DNA of 64,000 nt from CAWGMT01 sp963823675 (GTDB lineage: Bacteria > Planctomycetota > Planctomycetia > Isosphaerales > Isosphaeraceae): contig CAWGMT010000012.1 in NCBI GenBank assembly GCA_963823675.1, forward strand, positions 372,001 to 436,000, in the 5' to 3' direction. This document shows positions 10,526 through 20,800 of this stretch, piece by piece; positions within the stretch are counted from its first letter, which is position 1; each line of letters starts with the position of its first letter. Under the pieces are notes generated by a model. It saw only the letters and a list, made by a program, of their open reading frames with translations, was not told the origin of the DNA and made no database searches. The position numbers were made by a program, and so were the translations under genes.

Positions 10526-11425
10526 ATGTTGCCCAATTTCCTGATCATCGGGGCCGCCAAGGCCGGCACGACGTCCCTCTGGGACTTTCTCCTTATGCAT
10601 CCGCAGGTCTTCATGCCCGCGGGGATCAAGGAGACTCACTTCTTTGCGTTTGAGGGGATGAAGCCCGATTTCCGGGGGCCCGGCGACGACGAGGCCGTCA
10701 ATCGCGGCGCCGTGTCCGACCTCGATACCTACGAGACGCTTTTCGAGGGGTCCGCGGGGTACAGGGCGGTCGGCGAAGCCTCGACCAGCTACCTGTATCA
10801 CCCAGCCGCACCCGGCCGAATCAGGGCCCACGTACCCGATGTCAAGATCATCGCGATCCTGAGGAATCCGGTCGAGAGGGCGTTTTCGGCCTACCTGCAC
10901 CACATCCGCGACGGTCGGGAGCCGGAATGGGATTTCGCCGCGGCCCTCGCCCTCGAGCCCGAGAGGATCGCGGCCAACTGGGAGCAGCTCTGGCACTACC
11001 AGGCGATGGGACTCTACTATGCGCAAATATCCAGATACTACGATACATTTGATAAATCGAAGATAAAACTATACTTGTTTGAAGATTTGGTGGCCGACCA
11101 GCGAGCGGTCCTCACCGACATGTTGCGGTTCCTGGGCCTCGACGATACGGTGGAGATCGGGCTCAAGAGACTCAATGCGTCGTCGCACACGAGGGTACCG
11201 AGGATCAAGTTGACGGAGGCTGCCGTCAGCCGAGAGCATTTCGTGAAGCGGGCGGCGCGTCGTCTCCTGCCGGCGCCCTGGGTTTCGCGGGCGAGGAATC
11301 TTCTCACGCGACGAGTCGAGCTCACGCCGTCGGTCCGGCGCACGTTGGTGGGTGTCTTCCGCCAGGACATCGAGAAGCTCGCGAGCCTGATCGATCGCGA
11401 TCTCAGCTCCTGGGCCGCCTCATAA
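10526..11425 (+). CDS. sulfotransferase family protein
   Basis: A 299-residue PAPS-dependent sulfotransferase. The 5'-phosphosulfate loop reads FLIIGAAKAGTTSLWDFL at residues 5-22. The KETHFFAF segment and the 3'-phosphate site IAILRNPVERAFSAYLHH (about 110) are also present, as in heparan sulfate/NodH-type enzymes. No signal peptide is seen, so it should work in the cytoplasm or at the membrane on a nascent glycan or lipid. It lies between two glycosyltransferase-like genes. The segment 11020-11090 (encoding QISRYYDTFDKSKIKLYLFEDL) is much richer in A and T than the rest of the gene. Confidence 0.88.
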   Translation: MLPNFLIIGAAKAGTTSLWDFLLMHPQVFMPAGIKETHFFAFEGMKPDFRGPGDDEAVNRGAVSDLDTYETLFEGSAGYRAVGEASTSYLYHPAAPGRIRAHVPDVKIIAILRNPVERAFSAYLHHIRDGREPEWDFAAALALEPERIAANWEQLWHYQAMGLYYAQISRYYDTFDKSKIKLYLFEDLVADQRAVLTDMLRFLGLDDTVEIGLKRLNASSHTRVPRIKLTEAAVSREHFVKRAARRLLPAPWVSRARNLLTRRVELTPSVRRTLVGVFRQDIEKLASLIDRDLSSWAAS

Positions 11426-11546
11426 GACAATCTTTCAACCGCATAGACTCCTCACCTATAGTGTAGGAAGTGGCATTGTGCAAGCACGAGCTTCGTAGCT
11501 CCCAGCAGATCACGCTGGCTCCAAGCCTTGATCGGGAACGCGCATC

Positions 11547-12437
11547 ATGATTCATATTGCGACGGTCCACTGGAACGACGCCCGGTGGATCGATATTCAG
11601 GATCGCTATTTCCATGAATTTCTCTCCGAGGAATTCCGGGTCTACGCCTTCCTCAACGGTATCGGTGATGTAGCCGCCTACCGCGACAAATTCTTCTACG
11701 CCTCGACTGAACCGATCGAATCTCATGCCATCAAACTGAATTTACTTGCTGATATTATATATGCATATTCGGAATCGGATGATGACTTAATAATGTTTAT
11801 TGATGGCGACGCGTTTCCCGTAGGCGACGTGGTGTCGTTTGCGCGGAGGGCGATCGGGGAGTTTCCCATGCTGGCCGTTCAGCGACTGGAGAACCTCGGA
11901 GACCCCCAACCGCATCCCTGCTTTTGCATGACCACGGTGGGCTTCTGGAAGCGGCTCGGAGGAGATTGGAAGAGTGGTTATGAGTGGAGGAACTCGGATG
12001 GAGAGTCAGTCACTGACGTTGGCGGCAATTTGCTGGGCTTATGCGAGCGTGAAGGGGTCCGCTGGCTGCCCTTGCACCGGAGCAATCGCCTCAACCTGCA
12101 CCCGATCTGGTTCGGGGTGTACCACGATCTGGTCTACCACCACGGTGCCGCCTTCCGGACGCACCCGTGCTCTCGCCTGGAGGCGAGTCGCGTCGTTGAT
12201 ATGAGCGATTGGCCTTTTCTCACGCGGATGCAGGTCAGGATTATCGGCCGCCTGATCCACCACTTCAAGCTCGATTGGCTCGAAAAATACTGCCCGCTCC
12301 ACCGAAAATTCTACGCGATGATCGAGGAAAACCGCCAGCTCGGCGGCGAAGTCTTTCGCGCCCTGGAAAAAGACCAACGGTTTTTTGAGAGGTTTATCGG
12401 CTCGGCTTCGGCAGTCTCGGAAGCGCCATCGCGCTGA
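11547..12437 (+). CDS. glycosyltransferase-like protein with DGD motif
   Basis: The 296-residue protein starts MIHIATVHWNDARWI. It has a predicted Rossmann-like N-terminus and an IMFIDGDAFP motif (about residues 86-95), which resembles the metal-binding DxD of nucleotide-sugar transferases. Cysteine- and histidine-rich segments follow (HPCFCMTTVGFW; YHHGAAFRTHPCSR). No membrane helix or signal is evident. Position after DUF5672 and sulfotransferase genes supports a role in surface glycan assembly. I do not recognise a named family; the assignment rests on the motif and context. Its DxD region (11735-11815) is again locally AT-rich. Confidence 0.6.
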   Translation: MIHIATVHWNDARWIDIQDRYFHEFLSEEFRVYAFLNGIGDVAAYRDKFFYASTEPIESHAIKLNLLADIIYAYSESDDDLIMFIDGDAFPVGDVVSFARRAIGEFPMLAVQRLENLGDPQPHPCFCMTTVGFWKRLGGDWKSGYEWRNSDGESVTDVGGNLLGLCEREGVRWLPLHRSNRLNLHPIWFGVYHDLVYHHGAAFRTHPCSRLEASRVVDMSDWPFLTRMQVRIIGRLIHHFKLDWLEKYCPLHRKFYAMIEENRQLGGEVFRALEKDQRFFERFIGSASAVSEAPSR

Positions 12438-12525
12438 AGCACGGATGCGAGGAAGTTCTGAACTTAACTTTTTTCAGCGGTCTGGTAGAGTTCCCGACAA
12501 TCTCATGGAAGGAGTTGTCGAACCG

Positions 12526-13358
12526 ATGGACCACCTCAAATTGCGGCACGTCGCTGCCGCTGTCATGGCAATCGCCCTGACCGTCGCCGGCGGCGAGGTT
12601 TTCGCCCAGGAGCACGCCAGGTCTCCGTCAGCCGGAGCCGTGAGCGTGAACGCAATACTCGACGCCTGGGTGCAACATTCGTCGCGGATCAGGTCACTCT
12701 CCGCGACGCTGAGCCGAACGCATAATCGCAGCCGATTTGCGCGCGAGAATTCATTTACGAGATTTGCTGGAACGACTCGGGCCAGGCGGCCCTCAATATC
12801 GAGTGGGTCGCGGGCAAGGACAAAACGGAGTTTTTTGACCGAGTCGTCTGGACGGGCCGGGAGGTTTGGCAATACCGCCCTCACAGCAAGGAGATCATGG
12901 TCTGGCCCATGGATCGGATCGGCGAATACGAGGATTTCCGCGACGACCTCCAGAAGTACTGGGTGACTCGGTGGCTGGGGGGAAGCGGGTTTGACCTGAT
13001 CTTCCCGGCGCTCGCCAACCCCAAGGACGTCGATCCTCTACCATTCCTGGTCGGTATGAGGGAGACTGTCGCGAGGAAACTGTTCAAGTTTGAGCTGATC
13101 GAGAATGCCGACCCGAGCCGATTCGTCGTCCGAGCGACCCCGGTCGCCCCGGATCTGAAGGCGTCGTACAACGAGGTTCTCATCACCCTGGACAGAAAGC
13201 GTTGCTTGCCGGTCGCGGTCGAGTACCAGAGTGGCTGGAGAAGCAGGGACATTCGACGGTACACGATTCTCAAGATCCAGCTCGACGCGCCGATTGCGGA
13301 TTCCGTATTCGAGCCACTGAAACCCAAAGGCTGGGAAATCAAATCGCCTCTGAAGTGA
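12526..13358 (+). CDS. TIGR03009-like planctomycete exported protein (frameshifted)
   Basis: A signal peptide (HVAAAVMAIALTVAGGEVFAQ) precedes a domain resembling TIGR03009, a family found in planctomycetes, with segments such as VWQYRPHSKEIMVWPM, LANPKDVDPLPFLVGM and RCLPVAVEY. Function is unknown; the fold recalls outer-membrane lipoprotein sorting proteins (LolA/LolB). The frame breaks near 12745: removing GA after CGC restores AREFIYEICWNDSGQAALNIEW. The start may instead be the in-frame ATG at 12505; the GGAAGGAG stretch fits 12526 better. It converges with the Hcp-like gene, overlapping by 20 bases. Confidence 0.65.
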
Positions 13359-14136
13359 GGATTGTCTCCTGCTCGGCCGCCAGAGCGATCTGGACCTCGG
13401 GAGTGTCGTCCGCGCCGACGAATTCGATCGAGGAGATCAGGACGTTCGTCAGGCTGATCGTTTCATTCGAGCCGTTACCTAGCCGGTTGAGGGTGATCTC
13501 GACGTTGCGGAGCACTTTCCCGGTTGCCGCGTCCGTGAACAACTTCCTCACGCCCTCGGTTTCTTTCACGACCAGGGAGATCTCCTGCGCCTCGGAAGTG
13601 GCCGGCTGCGGGATCGTCAGACTGACCACGGTTGGCGTGACTCCGTCGATACTGGCGGCGATCGAGCCTTCGCGGCCGATCTGGCCCTCAAGGGTGAGGG
13701 CAACAGCGAGCTGGTCCCTTGTCGGGCCCGGAACAAGGCGGTAGGAGGCGATCACGGCGTCTGTCAGGGTGATCGTGTCCGTCCCCAGTTTGCCGTCGTT
13801 GAGCGTGATCGTGACGGCGTGCAGGATCTTCCCGGTCGCGCCCTCGCGGAACAACTGCGGATCGTCGGCGGATGGCCTGAGGATCAGGGAGACGTCTTGC
13901 ACTCCGGAGCCGGTTGGCTGCGGGAGGGTGACGCTCTCCACGGGGGGCGTCAGCCCGCCGATGTTCGCCGTGATCGAGATGGATAGCACGGCCCGGGTTT
14001 CAAGCGCCTCCATGAGCGGCCGCATGGCGTGGCTCGTACGGTGCGGCTGGCGGCCTGTTGGCGTGAGCCTGGAGCGAAGCGCGGCGAGCATTCGAAAGGC
14101 TCCAAACGAGATGAGGACACGCGATCTGTGACTCAT
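13339..14136 (-). CDS. secreted protein with two Hcp-like repeats and LE-x-R-x-LS N-terminal motif
   Basis: From the start at 14136 the protein carries an N-terminal motif ALETRAVLS, related to the LEPR-XLL element of planctomycete surface proteins. Two repeats of about 90 residues follow. Each holds the pattern of type VI secretion tube protein Hcp: SLVVKETEGVRKLF, then DAATGKVLRNVEITL and ISLTNVLISSIE. The first copy is more diverged (LILRPSADDPQLF, GKILHAVTITL, ITLTDAVIASYRL). No other T6SS gene is near, so it is more likely a surface beta-barrel protein than a tube component. A longer reading frame to 14244 exists, but its extra residues lack signal character. Confidence 0.6.
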   Translation of the reverse strand: MSHRSRVLISFGAFRMLAALRSRLTPTGRQPHRTSHAMRPLMEALETRAVLSISITANIGGLTPPVESVTLPQPTGSGVQDVSLILRPSADDPQLFREGATGKILHAVTITLNDGKLGTDTITLTDAVIASYRLVPGPTRDQLAVALTLEGQIGREGSIAASIDGVTPTVVSLTIPQPATSEAQEISLVVKETEGVRKLFTDAATGKVLRNVEITLNRLGNGSNETISLTNVLISSIEFVGADDTPEVQIALAAEQETILTSEAI

Positions 14137-14495
14137 TTGTAACCGCCGCGCGTCTGCCTGGCAATCATGATCTTCTGGGCGGAAGGCAATATCAGACGCC
14201 GTGTGCCGGGCAGTTGAAAGAAGAGCCGGCACTAGCCGACGCATCGATCACGATTTTCGCCTTGCGTCGATTGGCGTGCCCGATTAATGTCCCGGTTCTG
14301 TCCGACTCCGGCGACGATTCAGGCGATTTCGTGGGTTGCACCCCGTGTGCCTCGACCCTTTGATCGAACCCACTTCGCGCCACGAATCCCCGCCATTGTA
14401 CGATCGATCGGTCCGATTGCCGGAGCCGGTCGCCGCCGCGGCTGGAGAGCGCGGCGAGGGCGAAGACCGAACAACGCGTGAGGAGGATCGTGGGC
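14137..14495. other. intergenic, divergent promoter region
   Basis: This separates the leftward Hcp-like gene from the rightward TPR gene. I see no repeat, RNA gene or strong promoter consensus. AGGAGG at 14481-14486 is the ribosome binding site of the TPR gene. Confidence 0.5.
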
Positions 14496-16074
14496 ATGGG
14501 ACACGGACTGAGAATCGCGGTGTTATCGAAACGAGTTCGGCTCGCCGCGCTGGTGCTGGCGCTCGCCCTGGCGGCGGCCGTGCCCGGCCGGTCTCTGAGC
14601 GGGGAACCGGCCGGCAAGGGGCGAGTTGGGCAGCGGGTCGTCCCCAAGCACCGGGACTTCAGCCTGCGGGAGACCGAGGACGGCCCGGAACGGGCGGCCA
14701 GGATGGCCATCTACCGCATCGACGACGCGAAGGGCGACTCGCTCCGGCTGACGCCCCCCGGTGGGCCGGGCGGCTGGGGCGACTTCGCGAAGGTCGTGCC
14801 CGTCGAGGAGGCCGTCGAATTCTTCAGCGACGCGATCAGCAAGTCTCCGCGTGACCCGCACAACTATGCCATGCGGGCCATGGTCCTGCTTTTCGAGCGC
14901 GAGGATCCCGCGCACGCTCTGGCCGATTGCGACGGGGCGATCCGGCTCGATCCCCAGAACGCCTTCGCCCGCGGCGTCCGTGGCGCGGTGCGGGCGGCCA
15001 CCCAGGACCTCGACAACGCCATCGCCGATTTCACCGAGGTCATCCGACTCACACCGGGGCAACCCGACGCATACCGTGATCGCGGTGTTGCGCGTTTGTC
15101 CAACCAGGACTTCGACGGGGCCGTCAGCGATTTCAACGAGGCCATCCGGCTCGATCCCAAGAACTCTGCGACCCTGCTTTGCCGCGCCACCGCGTGGCTT
15201 TCCAAGGAACAGGTCGAACAAGGCCCTGGCCGACTTCGACGAGGCCGTTCGCCTCGACCCGAAGAACGTCGATGCCTATTTCCTGCGAGGTTCGCTGCGG
15301 GGCCAGCAGGGAGAATTCGATCTGGCAATCGCCGACTTCACCCAGATCATCAAGCTCGATCCCCAGGCGGCCCTGGCGTACGCGGGGCGCGGTACCGGGT
15401 GGCGGCACAAGAAAAAGTACGATCGCGCCATCGCCGACTACACCGAGGCCATCCGTCTCGAACCGAAGAACGCAGGGACCTACGTCGCCCGCGGCCTCAC
15501 CTGGCGCGAAAAGCGCCAGGACGACAAGGCCATCGCCGACCTGGATCACGCCATCCGGCTTGATCCCGACAATCCCGACGCCTACGGTGTGCGCGGCGAC
15601 GCCTGGGCCGACAAGAAAGAATTCGACCGGGCGATCGTCGATTTTACCCGGGTCCTCGAGCTCGACCCGAGGAATGCCTGGGCCTACGCCAGCCGCGGTA
15701 TCGCCCACGCCGAAAAGCAGCAATTCGACAAGGCGGTCGCCGATCTCGACCGTGCCCTTCAGATCGATCCCAACAATCCCGATGCGCTCAACGGCCTTGC
15801 CTGGTTCCGGGCAACCTGCCCGGTCGCGAAGCATCGCAACGGCGCCCAGGCCAGAACGGCCGCGACCAAGGCCTGCGAGCTGACCGGATGGGAAGTACCC
15901 GGCTTGCTCGACACTCTCGCCGCCGCTGACGCCGAGGCCGGCGACTTCGACTCCGCCGTAAAATGGCAGGCCAAGGCCATCGCACTCGAGACCGACCCCA
16001 AGGAAAAGGCCGATTTCGCGGCGCGGCTTGCACTCTACAAGGACAGGAAGCCCTATCGCGAGACCACGCCCTGA
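14496..16074 (+). CDS. exported TPR-repeat protein (frameshifted)
   Basis: AGGAGG nine bases before the ATG at 14496 fixes the start. A signal peptide (LAALVLALALAAAVPG) is followed by at least eight 34-residue TPRs of the type AIADFTEVIRLDPKNADAY. A C-terminal stretch typical of planctomycete TPR proteins comes next (NGLAWFRATCP, RTAATKACELTGW, LLDTLAAADAEAGDFDSAVKWQ). The frame shifts near 15215, where one extra A in GTCGAACAAG separates WLSKEQV from KALADFDEAV. The gene is otherwise complete at about 525 residues. It should be a periplasmic or surface scaffold, partner unknown. Confidence 0.82.
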
Positions 16075-16211
16075 GGCGAGGAAGCCGGCAATAACGCGGA
16101 CGTGACTTTCGCCGCCGCGAAGCACCGTTGAATTCGCGATAGTTCGCGGATATCCAACGATCTCCTCAGTGTCCCCGCACCATCGCCCCGGCTGAATATT
16201 ATACCAAGCGG

Positions 16212-16240
16212 TTGACTGATTGACTGTGCCCGAGTATACT
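16212..16240 (+). promoter_or_regulatory. sigma-70-type promoter of arsR-AHSA1 pair
   Basis: TTGACT at 16212-16217 and TATACT at 16235-16240 are separated by exactly 17 bases. Initiation about 7 bases downstream would fall at the ATG (16248), so the transcript may be leaderless. Confidence 0.7.
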
Positions 16241-16256
16241 CAACCGTATGGTTGAG
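16239..16256. promoter_or_regulatory. palindromic operator over -10 and start codon
   Basis: CTCAACCGTATGGTTGAG is a perfect inverted repeat (7-base arms, GTAT centre) that overlaps the end of the -10 box and the ATG. A weaker related site, ACCAAGCGGTTGA, lies at the -35 (16203-16215). This fits autorepression by the ArsR-type protein encoded directly downstream. Confidence 0.65.
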
Positions 16257-16619
16257 CAACTGGATGCGGTGCTGGACGAAGTCTTTCATGCGCTTGCCGA
16301 TCCGACCCGGCGGGCGATGCTGCGGAGCCTCGCCTCCGGGGAACGGAACATCGGCGAGCTGGCGGCCCCGTTTCGGATGTCGTTTGCCGCCGCCTCGAAG
16401 CATGTGAAGGTGCTGGAGGGGGCGGGACTTGTCCGCCGCAGGGTGCAGGGCCGGTCGCATATCTGCCGCATCGAGCCGGCTCCGCTGGCTGCGGCCGAGG
16501 AATGGCTGCACCATTACGCGCGGTTCTGGTCCGAACGGCTTGATGCTCTCGATGCCATGCTGAAAGCCGACGATCTCACAGGCACCCCCCAATCGCAACA
16601 CAAGAAAGGACAACAATGA
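16248..16619 (+). CDS. ArsR/SmtB-family transcriptional regulator (SdpR-like)
   Basis: The protein has 123 residues with a winged helix: VFHALADPTRRAMLRSLASGERNIGELAAPF, recognition helix SFAAASKHVKVLEGAGLV, and the wing RRVQGRSHICRIE. The metal-binding cysteines of ArsR proper are absent, so it belongs to the group that works with a neighbouring AHSA1/SRPBCC protein. It overlaps that gene by four bases (ATGA) and should repress its own promoter through the palindrome at 16239-16256. The inducer is unknown. Confidence 0.88.
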   Translation: MVEQLDAVLDEVFHALADPTRRAMLRSLASGERNIGELAAPFRMSFAAASKHVKVLEGAGLVRRRVQGRSHICRIEPAPLAAAEEWLHHYARFWSERLDALDAMLKADDLTGTPQSQHKKGQQ

Positions 16620-17062
16620 TGGCCGGCGAATCCGATGTTACTGTGCGCGTCACCCGCGTCTTCACGGCGACACCCGAACGAGTCTTCGATGCCTGGCTCG
16701 ATCCCAGCACCGCCGGCAAGTGGTTTGTTGCGACGCCAACGGGCCAGATGGTGCGCGTCGAGATCGATGCGCGCATAGGCGGCAAGTTTGTGTTTGTTGA
16801 CCGGCGCGACGGCGAGGATGTCGAACACGTCGGCGAATACCTCGAGATCGATCGGCCGCGGCGCCTCGTGTTCACTTTCGCCGTGCCGAAATACTCGCCT
16901 GTGGTCACCCGTGTGACGCTCGAAATCGCTCCGACAGACACGGGATGCGAGCTCACGCTGACTCATGATGGCGTACTGCCGGAATGGGCGAGCCAAACCG
17001 AGGCTGGCTGGACGACGATCCTGGGCGGGCTGGAACGGACACTATCCGCCATCACCGATTGA
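16616..17062 (+). CDS. SRPBCC / AHSA1 domain protein
   Basis: The 148-residue protein has the START-like fold of the AHSA1 family: VTRVFTATPERVFDAWLDP at the N-terminus, WFVATP, IGGKFVFVD, GEYLEIDRPRRLVFTF and the C-terminal GWTTILGGLERTL helix. Such proteins have a hydrophobic cavity, and their ligands are mostly unknown. The four-base overlap with arsR indicates translational coupling and common regulation. ATGATG gives two possible starts, at 16616 and 16619. Confidence 0.88.
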   Translation: MMAGESDVTVRVTRVFTATPERVFDAWLDPSTAGKWFVATPTGQMVRVEIDARIGGKFVFVDRRDGEDVEHVGEYLEIDRPRRLVFTFAVPKYSPVVTRVTLEIAPTDTGCELTLTHDGVLPEWASQTEAGWTTILGGLERTLSAITD

Positions 17063-17203
17063 ATGGCTTCGAGCCAGGGCGTGGTTCCAAGGAAAGGGAG
17101 GCCAGGGAGTTGGTAAGTGCCCCGTCACCACGCTGGCCCTCCGCTTCAAGAAAAACGGCAGTGGCTTGTCCCGAACGGACCCCCGCGTGCAGTCTAAGGT
17201 ATT

Positions 17204-17872
17204 ATGGGGACGATCGGGGCGGCACGACTTGATGACGATGGCGAGAGCACCAGGCGGCTCGAGGCGGCCGCGCGGGGTGACCGCGCGGAGTGGGGCGCGG
17301 TGCTGGAAGAGCACCGCGGGCGGCTGAGGCGGATGGTGGCGCTCCGCCTGGACCGCCGGCTTCAGGGGCGGGTCGATCCTTCCGACGTGATCCAGGACGC
17401 GTACGTCGAGGCCGCCCGACGGCTGGCCGAGTATATCCGCGAGCCGGCCCCTATGCCGCTCTTCCTCTGGCTGCGGTATCTCACCGCTCAGGCCCTCCAG
17501 ACGCTGCATCGGCGCCACCTGGGCGCCCAGGCCCGTGACGCCGGCAGGGAGATCTCGATCGATGGCGGCCGGGTTCCCCAGGCGACCTCGGCCGCGCTGG
17601 CCGCCCAGCTCCTGGGCCACGACACCAGGGCCAGCGAAGCGGCCATCCGCGCCGAGCGCAAGCTACGCCTCGAGGAGGCCCTCAATAGCATGGACCCCGT
17701 CAACCGCGAAGTGCTCGTGCTGAGGCACTTCGAGCAACTCTCCAACGGTGAGTGCGCCCGCGTTCTCAAGCTGAGCGAGTCGGCCGCCACCAAGCGCTAC
17801 ATTCGTGCCTTAAGACGCCTCAAGGAAATCCTCACCGGCCTGCCCGGCGGTGCTTCGGAGTCCTGGAAATGA
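17204..17872 (+). CDS. ECF-type RNA polymerase sigma factor
   Basis: A 222-residue sigma-70 family protein of the planctomycete type. Region 2 has RRMVALRLDRRLQGRVDPSDVIQDAYVEAARRL, and region 4 has MDPVNREVLVLRHFEQLSNGECARVLKLSESAATKRYIRALRRL. There is no anti-sigma factor gene. Instead the stop codon overlaps the ATG of a large kinase by four bases (ATGA at 17869-17872), so the two are co-translated. In planctomycetes such pairs suggest that the kinase controls the sigma factor, possibly by phosphorylation; that is inference. Confidence 0.9.
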   Translation: MGTIGAARLDDDGESTRRLEAAARGDRAEWGAVLEEHRGRLRRMVALRLDRRLQGRVDPSDVIQDAYVEAARRLAEYIREPAPMPLFLWLRYLTAQALQTLHRRHLGAQARDAGREISIDGGRVPQATSAALAAQLLGHDTRASEAAIRAERKLRLEEALNSMDPVNREVLVLRHFEQLSNGECARVLKLSESAATKRYIRALRRLKEILTGLPGGASESWK

Positions 17873-20800
17873 GCACGAGCGAGACTCAAGACCAGAAGGA
17901 TCGAGAGCACAAAGACGAGCGCGAGCAAGATCCCGAGGGCGCGCCGAGCGCGGTTCGCGATCCCCTGGGACCGATTCTGGAATCCTTCGTGGCGCGGTTC
18001 CGCAAAGGGGAACGGCCGTCGCTCCGCGAGTACACCGGGCGCTACCCGGAGCTGGCCGATGAGATTCGCGAGCTGTTCCCCGCGGTGGTCGAAATCGAGC
18101 AACTGGGCTCGCTGGGCGGCGCGGCCGCCCCACCTGGCGCGAAGGCGCGAGACCCGGAGACCCGCGCCCTGCGCAGGGAGCTCGGGCCGCGACCGCGGCC
18201 TACGATCCGGCGGGCGGATTGGCGGCAACCGCCGGCGGCAAGACCGGCCCCGGGCCCCAGCAGCTCGGCGACTACCGTATTCTCGGCTGCATCGGCGAGG
18301 GGGGCATGGGCGTAGTTTACGAAGCGGTGCGGGAATCGCTCAAGAGCCGCGTGGCGCTCAAGGTCATGCACCCACGGTTCCGTGACAGCGCCGGCTACAT
18401 CCGGCGATTCCATAACGAAGCGCGGTCCGCGGCTCAATTGCACCACACCAATATCGTCTCGGTCTTCGACTACGGCGAACACGAAGGCGTCTGCTACTAC
18501 GCCATGCAGCATATCGCCGGTCACAGCCTCGACCAGATCCTCTCGGACGTCCGCCGGCTGCGCTCGAACCAGGGTCAGGACAACGCCGCGGCGGCCGCGG
18601 CAGGACCACACCCGCACACGAAGGCGCTCCGCCTCCGCCGCCGGCTCCGGCCGCGGCGGTCGACGAGGCAGCCCAGACCGCGGCTGCGGACGATCCGCTC
18701 TTGCGGACCGTCACTCACGGTTTGTTGACAGGGCAGTTCGCCAAGGGCGGCGGAGAGGCTCTCGAACTCGAACCAACGCCGCACCCCGTCACCGAGCCGA
18801 TCACGCCCAGGATGCGCGTGGCGACGGCGATGTCCCACGACCTCGGGTTCGAGCTCGGCAGAACGCAGGCCCCGGCACCCTCCTCTGCACGAGACGAGGC
18901 GCGAACTCCCGCCGATCCCGCGCCCGGCTCCTCTTCCTCTTCGCTCGCCGGCCAGGGCGACGACCACTATCACCGCGAGGTCGCACGTCTGGGCGCCCAG
19001 GTGGCCGATGCCCTGGCGTACGCCCACAAACGAGGCGTGCTGCACCGCGACATCAAACCATCAAATCTGCTGCTGGATGCGGTCGGCAATGTCTGGGTTA
19101 CCGACTTCGGCCTGGCGAAATTCGAGGATGCGGAGGACCTGTCACAGTCGCAGGATCTGGTCGGGACCATGCGGTACATGGCCCCGGAGCGGTTCCGGGG
19201 CGTCTCGGATCGCCGGTGCGATATCTACGCGCTGGGCGCGACACTGTACGAGCTATTGACGCTGCGCCCGTTGTTTGAGAGTGCTGACCGGCTGCGCTTG
19301 ATCGACCAGGTCGTGCACGAGCCGCCCGCCCCGCCGCGGCAGCTCGACGGCCGTATCCCGCGCGACCTGGAGACGATCGTCCAGAAGGCGCTGGCCAAGG
19401 ACCCGACCGACCGGTTCGCCACGGCCGACGAGCTGGCGGCCGAGCTGAGGCGTTTCCTGGAGAACCGGCCGATCCGGTCGCGACCCATACCGGCTTACGA
19501 GCGGCTCTGGCGGTGGTGCAAGCGCAACCCCGGCCTGGCCTTCCTGAACGCCCTGGCGGCGACGCTCACAACCATCACCGCGATCGTCTCGACCGCAGCG
19601 GCGTGGATATACTATGGTCAGCGCAACGAGCTTCGGTTCGAGCACGGCCTGACCAGGGCAAGCCTTGCCCGCGCCGAGCATGCCGAGCACGATGCCCGGC
19701 TGGCGCTGGGCCGGTCGCTGGTCTCCGAAGGCGCGGCCCTGGAGCGCACCGGGTTGATCGGACAACGGTTCGAGAGCCTGGACCGGCTCGCCCGTGCCGC
19801 GCAGGTCCTCGGAGCAGACTCCGAGGGCCGAAGGAGACTGCCCGAGATTCGCAACCATGCGATCGCCGCCCTGGGGCTCGTTGACCTTCGGATGCGGCGG
19901 CAGCGCGACCGCGGCGATGTCTTCGAGATTACCGTCGATGCCGCCCTTAACCGGTACGCTCTCATGGAGCGCTCCGGCGAGGTGGTCGTGCGCCGGCTGG
20001 ACGACGACCGAGATCTGGTACGTTTGCCGGGGCCGGACCGGCGCGATTACTGGCATGCCCATGCAGTCTTCAGCCCGGACGGCGAGCTTCTGGCGGCCGT
20101 CTACGTCCAGGGGAGTGGGGGCAGCCTGATGCGGATTTGGCACCCGGAACAACGGAAGCTGATCGGCAGCCTGCCGGGTCGAGGACGGCCGGTGTTCCAC
20201 CCTGACGGACGCCGCCTGCTTTTCTGCGCAGTCGAGGGGGGCGTCGGCGTCTGGAACCGCGACGAGCCCCGAGCGGTCCGGCGGCTACCGCTGGAGTTTA
20301 CGCCCTCCTACGTGGTGCCCGATCCCGAGGGCCGGCGACTTGCCATCAACAGCGCCGATGACGGCAAGCCGCGGGTCGCGATCGTCGACCTCGAATCCGG
20401 CCGCGTGCTGGCCGACATGAGGTCGCAGGTCGGCAACGGTGCTATGGCTTGGAGTGCCGATGGCCAGTTGTTAGCCGTCGGCGGCCGGCGTACTAATGGT
20501 GGACGCGTGTATGTCTGGAGCGTCCGTCGCGGCACGCTGGCGTCGGTACTGGAAGGGCACAGCGCCGAGATCATCGGCGCCATGTTCGCGCACTCGGGTT
20601 ACCTGCTTGCGACTTCAAGTTGGGACGGCACGACCCGGCTCTGGGACGCGGCCTCCGGAGAAGCACTCGCGATGGCGCCGGGAAGCGTGGCAGGCGAATT
20701 CGCTCCAGACGACCGCCGGCTTCCTTTCGATGTCGGCGGCAAGGTTGGCGTCTGGGACGTAGCCACGGCCGCGGAGTGCCGGACGCTGCACCCCGCCATG

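Noticed and set aside
13339..14136. Type VI secretion locus
   Set aside because: No TssB/C, VgrG or ClpV gene in the window; only Hcp-like repeats in one protein.
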